Shown: positions 59,381 through 64,000 of the stretch, piece by piece
Layout: every line of letters starts with the position of its first letter
How positions within the stretch are numbered: position 1 is the stretch's first letter
DNA from: Dictyobacter vulcani
GTDB taxonomy: Bacteria > Chloroflexota > Ktedonobacteria > Ktedonobacterales > Ktedonobacteraceae
Length of the DNA: 64,000 nt
NCBI RefSeq assembly: GCF_008974265.1
Contig: NZ_BKZW01000001.1
Span: forward strand, 2,542,001 to 2,606,000
Direction: 5' to 3'
The notes under the pieces: generated by a model
Seen by the model: the letters and a program-made list of their open reading frames with translations, nothing else
The model's database searches: none
Told to the model about the DNA's origin: nothing
Translations under genes and position numbers: made by a program

Positions 59381-59516
59381 AAATGTCCTCATGCTCGTAG
59401 AAAATTGCAAACACCAATCAGACAATAAATTGATAGGCATTATATGAGTTATCACGTACACTATACGCTATTTTTACCATTTTGAGGGGTGTTTGAGATG
59501 CACATCTACAATCGAA

Positions 59517-59569
59517 GGGTAGGTTCGGGGCATGTCCCCGATTGTTGTTCCTTTCGATCAAGCCTACCC
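59517..59569. repeat. Palindrome-enclosed GGTAGGTTCGGGG element, left copy
   Basis: GGGTAGG/CCTACCC outer arms enclose GGTTCGGGGCATGTCCCCGA. The core recurs in reverse orientation at 59665-59690, so the two can pair across about 130 bases. Confidence 0.7.
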
Positions 59570-59645
59570 AAATATGATGCGATCACTGTGTGTAGATTCG
59601 GTCGATGAGGATTCTTCTAAATATATAGGTATCATGTTTTGTTAA

Positions 59646-59702
59646 GAGACATCGAGCGGTGAGAAATCGGGGACATGCCCCGAACCTACCGCTCGATGTC
59701 TC
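59646..59702. repeat. Palindrome-enclosed GGTAGGTTCGGGG element, right copy
   Basis: GAGACATCGAGCGGT (59646-59660) pairs with 59688-59702 and encloses AATCGGGGACATGCCCCGAA, the inverted core of the left copy. Five T follow on the plus strand. It lies 12 bases beyond the stop of the ABC exporter gene and may also end that transcript. Confidence 0.75.
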
Positions 59703-59714
59703 TTTTTGTGTGGA

Positions 59715-61535
59715 TTACCGATGGGTTGGTATGAAGCCTTCGCCGGGTTTGTAGTCCGGGGATTGGTGCCGGAAGTAGGTGTTGTAGAGGTCGGAATAGT
59801 GACCTCCGCGCTGCATGAGTTCGTCGTGACTGCCTTCTTCGGCGATGCGTCCACCGTCGAGCACGATGATGCGGTCGGCGTGCTTGATGGTCGAAAGGCG
59901 ATGGGCGATCACGATGGCGGTACGATGTTCCAGAATCACATCCAATCCTTCCTGGATCTGGGCCTCGGTGAGCGGATCTACGCTGGCGGTGGCTTCGTCC
60001 ATGATAATGATGGCTGGATCCTGTAACAGGACACGGGCCAGGGCGACGAGTTGGCGCTGTCCCATGGAGAGGGCGCGGCCGGTTTCGCCGACGACGGTGT
60101 CCAATCCTTCGGGCAGTACTTCGATCCAGTCGCCGCCACCGATCTTCTGCGCGACGGCGGTGACTTCGGCGTCGGTGGCGTCGGGTCGGGCGTAGCGAAT
60201 GTTGTCGGTGACGGTGCCGGAGAACAGGAACGGTGACTGCGGGACAATCCCGAGTCGTTTATGATAATCCTGCAGATCAAAGCTGCGAATATCCTGGTCA
60301 TCGATCAGGATCTGCCCACCTTGAAATTCATAGAAGCGCGAGATCAACTTACCGATACTGGATTTTCCGGCTCCGGTATGGCCGACAAAGGCGATGGTCT
60401 CCCCGGCTTTGATCGTCAGGCTGAAATCTTTGAGGACGGTCTGGCGGTCATCGTAGCTGAAGAAGACGTTCTTGAAGGTGATCTTACCCTGGATGTCATG
60501 GACTGGCTTCTCGGCGATCTGATGGACGCGTGGCTCGGCATCCAGCAGGGCAAAGACGCGCTCGCTGGCAGCCAATCCTAGCTGGAACTGGCTCCAGAAT
60601 GAGGCGATGCTGGTCAGTGGCTGCCAGAGCAGTCCCAGGCTCTGGATGAACAGGAACCAGTCGCCGGCTGAGATATTGCCAGCTACGACACTACGACCAC
60701 CAAAATAGATGATCAAGATCGTGCCGATGTTGGCGATAAAGACCAGCACGGGAAAGATGCCATTATACAAAAAGCCTGAGCGTACATTCACATGATACGA
60801 CTGTTTGTTGATCTCCTTGAACTCATCGTACATGTTTTGTTCTTGCCGGAAGTTTTTGGCGATGGTGATACCACTGACAATTTCCTGTACGTTAGCATTG
60901 ACGCGGGCCAGAGAGCGCTGTGAACTGCGCGTAAACTTTCTGGCCACCCGGCGGAAGCCCAGGGCAACGCCGATAATCAAGGGCATAATACTCAGGGTCA
61001 GCAGCGCCAGCTGGGCATTGCGGAAGAAGAGTACAATGACGACCAGGATATAGAGGAGTACCTGGCTGAGCAGGTTCACCGTTAGCGTAACCACGGTCGC
61101 GAAGTTCTCGGTATCCGAGGTGACGCGGCTGACGATCTTGCCGGACGAGAATTCATCGAAGAACGACATGTCGCGGGACATGACGGCGCTAAAGACGTCG
61201 GTGCGTAGCTGTAAGACTACGTCACCAACGGAACGCGCTGTGAAGCGCTGCCGGAACAGATTACAGGTCCATGAGAGCGCTGAAGAACACAGGATAAAGA
61301 TTACCAGTACTATCGCGGCCTGCATGGCCTGCGAACTGACTAATGTGTCGATACTGTTAGAGATCAACAGCGGATACGCAGTATCCAGACATGCATTCAG
61401 CACCACCAGCACAACGATGGAGATCATCAGGCGCAGATGCGGCTTAAAGTAGTGCATGATGCGCTTGATAAGCTGTCTATCGGTATAATTACGATCATAT
61501 GACTCGGCATCGAGACCAGCCATGATAAAGCCCAT
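59715..61535 (-). CDS. ABC exporter half-transporter B (catalytic Glu present, degenerate signature)
   Basis: A 606-residue type IV ABC exporter subunit: six spans (about 30-330), then the nucleotide-binding domain with Walker A GHTGAGKSS, Q-loop VPQSPFLF, signature LSMGQ, Walker B IIIMDEATASVD and H-loop AHRLST. The catalytic Glu follows the Walker B Asp, but the signature is LSMGQ instead of LSGGQ. The partner gene upstream has the opposite pattern, so the pair makes one good and one weak ATP site. Start ATG 61535 follows GAGAGGAG; 21 bases separate the genes. Likely exports a drug, lipid or peptide. Confidence 0.93.
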   Translation of the reverse strand: MGFIMAGLDAESYDRNYTDRQLIKRIMHYFKPHLRLMISIVVLVVLNACLDTAYPLLISNSIDTLVSSQAMQAAIVLVIFILCSSALSWTCNLFRQRFTARSVGDVVLQLRTDVFSAVMSRDMSFFDEFSSGKIVSRVTSDTENFATVVTLTVNLLSQVLLYILVVIVLFFRNAQLALLTLSIMPLIIGVALGFRRVARKFTRSSQRSLARVNANVQEIVSGITIAKNFRQEQNMYDEFKEINKQSYHVNVRSGFLYNGIFPVLVFIANIGTILIIYFGGRSVVAGNISAGDWFLFIQSLGLLWQPLTSIASFWSQFQLGLAASERVFALLDAEPRVHQIAEKPVHDIQGKITFKNVFFSYDDRQTVLKDFSLTIKAGETIAFVGHTGAGKSSIGKLISRFYEFQGGQILIDDQDIRSFDLQDYHKRLGIVPQSPFLFSGTVTDNIRYARPDATDAEVTAVAQKIGGGDWIEVLPEGLDTVVGETGRALSMGQRQLVALARVLLQDPAIIIMDEATASVDPLTEAQIQEGLDVILEHRTAIVIAHRLSTIKHADRIIVLDGGRIAEEGSHDELMQRGGHYSDLYNTYFRHQSPDYKPGEGFIPTHR

Positions 61536-61556
61536 ATTGAAAGCTCCTCTCTTCCC

Positions 61557-63349
61557 TTAATCCCCACTACTGACGGTGGTTGGAACGGCCGCGTCATAGT
61601 GCGAGAAGATGCGGCGATAGGTCTCGCAGCGTGCCAGTAATTCTTCGTGTGTTCCCTGATCAATCAGTTCGCCTTTGCGCAACACCAGGATACTGTCGGC
61701 CCAGCGGATCTGTGAGAGGCGGTGGGTGATTAACAGCGTGGTGCGCCCCTGTAAGATGCGGCGAATAGCTTTCTGGATCTCGTCCTCGGTGGCGCTATCA
61801 ATGGCGCTGGTCGAGTCATCCAGGATCAGGATGCGTGGATCTGTGAGCAGGGCGCGTGCAATCGCCAGGCGCTGGCGCTGACCGCCTGAGAGCGTGACAC
61901 CACGTTCACCGATCTCGGTCTCATAGCCCTGCGCAAAGCTCTGGATAAACTCGTGTGCCTGGGCATCGTGGGCCGCCGTCTCAATCGTGGCGCGATCCGC
62001 CTTTGATCCCAGACCGTAGCCGATATTCTCGGCAATCGTGCGCGAGAAGAGGAAGATATCCTGCTCAATGGTCGAGATTTGGGAGCGCAGACTATCCATA
62101 TCCCACTGACGTACATCTGTACCATCGATGCTGACGGTGCCAGAATCCACATCATAGATGCGATTGACCAGTTTGGTCAGTGTGCTTTTACCGGCACCGG
62201 TCTGACCCACAATCGCAATCGTCTGACCTGGTCTGGCGCGGAACGAGACATCTTTCAGAATCGGGGTGTTGCCATAGCTGAATGTCACATGGTCAAAGAC
62301 AATGTCCCCGCGCATCTGCTCATGATAGCCACCAGCATTTTCATCCAGCTCTGTCTCTTCCTTCATCAGTGTCAGAATACGCCTGGCACCCGCGATACCG
62401 AGCTGGACCAGGCTGAAGGTCCAGGTGGACATGAAGGTGACAAAACGCAGGTTGGTCATTAATCCCATGAAGGTGATGAGTGCTCCCAGCGAGATCTGCT
62501 GGTGCGAGAGCAGGTAGAGACCGTGTAAGAAGGCCAGTGCCAGTGCCACACCCAGTAACAGCGTGGGCAGATAGCGCCCCTGGATCTTACCATTCTGGAC
62601 ATAGAAGTCCCGATAGCGGCTGGCTCGCGTGATAAACTTGCGGATCTCTTGATTCTCTTGCGCGGTCGCCTTGACGACCTCGATGCCGGCTACGGCTTCA
62701 TTGAGGACCGCGTTGGTCTGCCCAAACTCTTCGCGCATCTGGTTCGACACAGGACTCAACTGGCGCGAATAGCGGCGTAGCGCAAAGTAGAAAACAACTA
62801 TGTATAGCACTGGCACCAGCAGTAGCTGGGGATTGAGCAGGCCGATAAAGGCTATGTTGATGACCAGACTGCTAAAAGAATCAAAAATAATATCGAATGC
62901 CGGTGAGACCATATCGCTCAGCTGGGTCATGTCATTAGAGGCACGAGCCATCACATCACCAACCTGCTGGCGATTATGGAAAGTCTGGCTTTTTCCCAAT
63001 AGACTGGTATAGAGCTCTTCGCGCGCGTTGCGGGCAAAGCGCTTGCTCAATATTTCAGCGCACACGCGGGCTGAGAGATCGCAGGTACCCTGAACAAGGA
63101 TAATTCCTATCAGAGAAAGCGCGATCATCAGCAATTGCTCAAGGGCCGTCGCTTTATGCTGGACGGCATTAAAAGCGCTACCAGCTAGAAAAGAGATCGA
63201 AGAATACAGTGCATTGGTTGCAATACACAGAAGCATAAAACAAAAAGATATTTTTTATAGCGCAAAAGATGGGATGCAATCCAGCGCACCGGACTGGACC
63301 AGTTGTAGCGATATTCATCGACAACTGTAAACTCACGTTTAGCTAACAA
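61557..63349 (-). CDS. ABC exporter half-transporter A (canonical signature, Asp in place of catalytic Glu); N-terminal frameshift
   Basis: The nucleotide-binding domain has Walker A GQTGAGKST, signature LSGGQRQRL, and Walker B ILILDDSTSAID, where Asp replaces the catalytic Glu, a hallmark of the degenerate half of heterodimeric exporters. The clean frame begins at 63236 (MLLCIATNALYSSISFLAGS) and lacks the N-terminal elbow. Upstream in another frame, TTG 63349 behind GGAGG gives LLAKREFTVVDEYRYNWSS and VRWIASHLLRYKK, a typical elbow helix. One more base in the six-T run at 63251-63256 would join them into a full subunit of about 598 residues. This is either a frameshift mutation or a homopolymer sequencing error; translation from 63236 alone would make an odd truncated protein. 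Confidence 0.85.
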
Positions 63350-63754
63350 GAGATACCTCCACCTGGAGTTTCGGAATGCACTACGAAGACACAGCAGGGC
63401 AAATGTCTGCCTACAATGTATTGCAAAATCTGCTTGAGTTCCTTGCAATCACAATAAAATAGCTATTTACTGAGGTATAATCGAATACGTGTTCTAATGC
63501 CGTGGCTAGTATAAGGCATGATTACTGACATCTGCTGTCTTATTTACGATGATTTTCCTGCTGAAAACGGGGGCAAGTGTGTAGCATTATCGCGTCTTAT
63601 AGATTCATGAACTGCCTTACCTTAATCTTTACTCAACCTTTTGTAGTTACAGCATACCATAAACTTCTTTTTGACGGAAGAGATAACGGTAATGTTTTTA
63701 TTTTTCCTGATCTTTGTGAGGTAAGGTTAGTGTGGAGGGAGGCAAGCCTCGAAA
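63350..63754. other. 405-bp spacer without recognisable genes
   Basis: Lies between the WD40 gene end and the ABC operon start. It must carry the ABC operon promoter on the minus strand, which I could not place with confidence. No hairpin or RNA gene was recognised. Confidence 0.5.
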
Positions 63755-64000
63755 TTACGGGGCTTGCCAGACGAGGACGCTGCTGTGGGCGGCTGAGGCG
63801 ATGTATTTGCCGTCAGGAGACCAGGCGACGGCGTGTATGGTGGGATTATAGCTGGGGTGGGTAAATACCTCCTCTGCGTCCAGGGCATCCCAGATGTGGA
63901 TCGTACCGTCAGCGCTACTGGATACGATATACTGACTATCAGGCGACCAGGCCAGGGCGTAGATGGCTCTCGTATGACCTGCATAGATAGCAACACGTTT
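63755..64000 (-). CDS. WD40-repeat protein (partial, C-terminal 81 residues)
   Basis: The frame runs off the right edge; only the end is visible. Two WD40 blades can be read: HTRAIYALAWSPDSQYIVSS followed by ADGTIHIWDA, and NPTIHAVAWSPDGKYIASAA followed by HSSVLVWQAP and the stop TAA. The GH...WSPD...D...IW pattern is diagnostic. In Ktedonobacteria such repeats often form the outer sensor part of Ser/Thr kinases or stand-alone beta-propellers; which one applies here depends on the missing N-terminus. Confidence 0.88.
   Translation of the reverse strand, partial: KRVAIYAGHTRAIYALAWSPDSQYIVSSSADGTIHIWDALDAEEVFTHPSYNPTIHAVAWSPDGKYIASAAHSSVLVWQAP

Overview
The window reads as chromosomal DNA of a Ktedonobacteria-like member of the Chloroflexota (relatives of Ktedonobacter, Dictyobacter, Thermosporothrix). 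This is inferred from gene content, not searched: moderate GC; many long intergenic spacers full of palindromic repeats; Hanks-type kinases with C-terminal sensor domains; a SARP/BTAD regulator; an XRE-TPR regulator; an eIF1/SUI1-like protein; a translin-family protein; MenA and a menaquinone-type succinate dehydrogenase; secreted lipoproteins.

Layout. 1-3.1 kb: 5' part of rsgA (minus), an array of four initiator tRNA-Met genes with its own promoter and terminator, an XRE-TPR regulator, and a second tRNA with a CAT anticodon. 3.2-7.4 kb: HAD phosphatase with an overlapping proline-rich mini-gene, a large GH63-type glucosidase, and a 49-aa membrane peptide. 7.4-13.1 kb: a gene-poor stretch with repeats and several frame-broken small genes, apparently decaying. 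13.1-17.4 kb: hsp20-lon and radC. 17.7-23.6 kb: membrane and secreted proteins, including an MFS exporter fused to a secreted domain that resembles its neighbour. 23.8-33.6 kb: a sugar block (two debranching-type glycosidases, binding protein, two permeases) under a SARP-type regulator with a candidate heptamer operator. 33.8-41.5 kb: MshC/CysS-like ligase, TatD nuclease, coiled-coil protein, MOSC protein, MenA, translin-like protein, SUI1. 41.8-45.2 kb: two receptor-like Ser/Thr kinases. 45.3-47.4 kb: hemE and a frame-broken hemH. 47.4-53.1 kb: a 470-bp nested palindrome, a LolA-like lipoprotein, a TPR membrane protein and an epoxide hydrolase. 53.2-59.4 kb: sdhCDAB, a FixH/YtkA-like protein and a membrane-linked molybdopterin oxidoreductase. 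59.7-63.3 kb: a heterodimeric ABC exporter. The right edge cuts a WD40 protein.

How the genes work together. The sugar block looks like uptake of alpha-glucan oligosaccharides (no ABC ATPase is present, so a shared one is implied) followed by debranching. MenA supplies the quinone that SdhCDAB would reduce. HemE and HemH make heme for cytochromes. Hsp20 and Lon form a protein-quality operon.

No entirely new defence or mobile system was found. The most unusual signals are non-coding: a palindrome-plus-conserved-tail element in two copies, a TAGGTTCRA repeat that supplies the stop codon of three unrelated genes, a nested palindrome after hemH, and the SARP-type operator in front of a sugar operon. 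At least six genes are broken by small indels, some at homopolymers, so part of the damage may be sequencing error.
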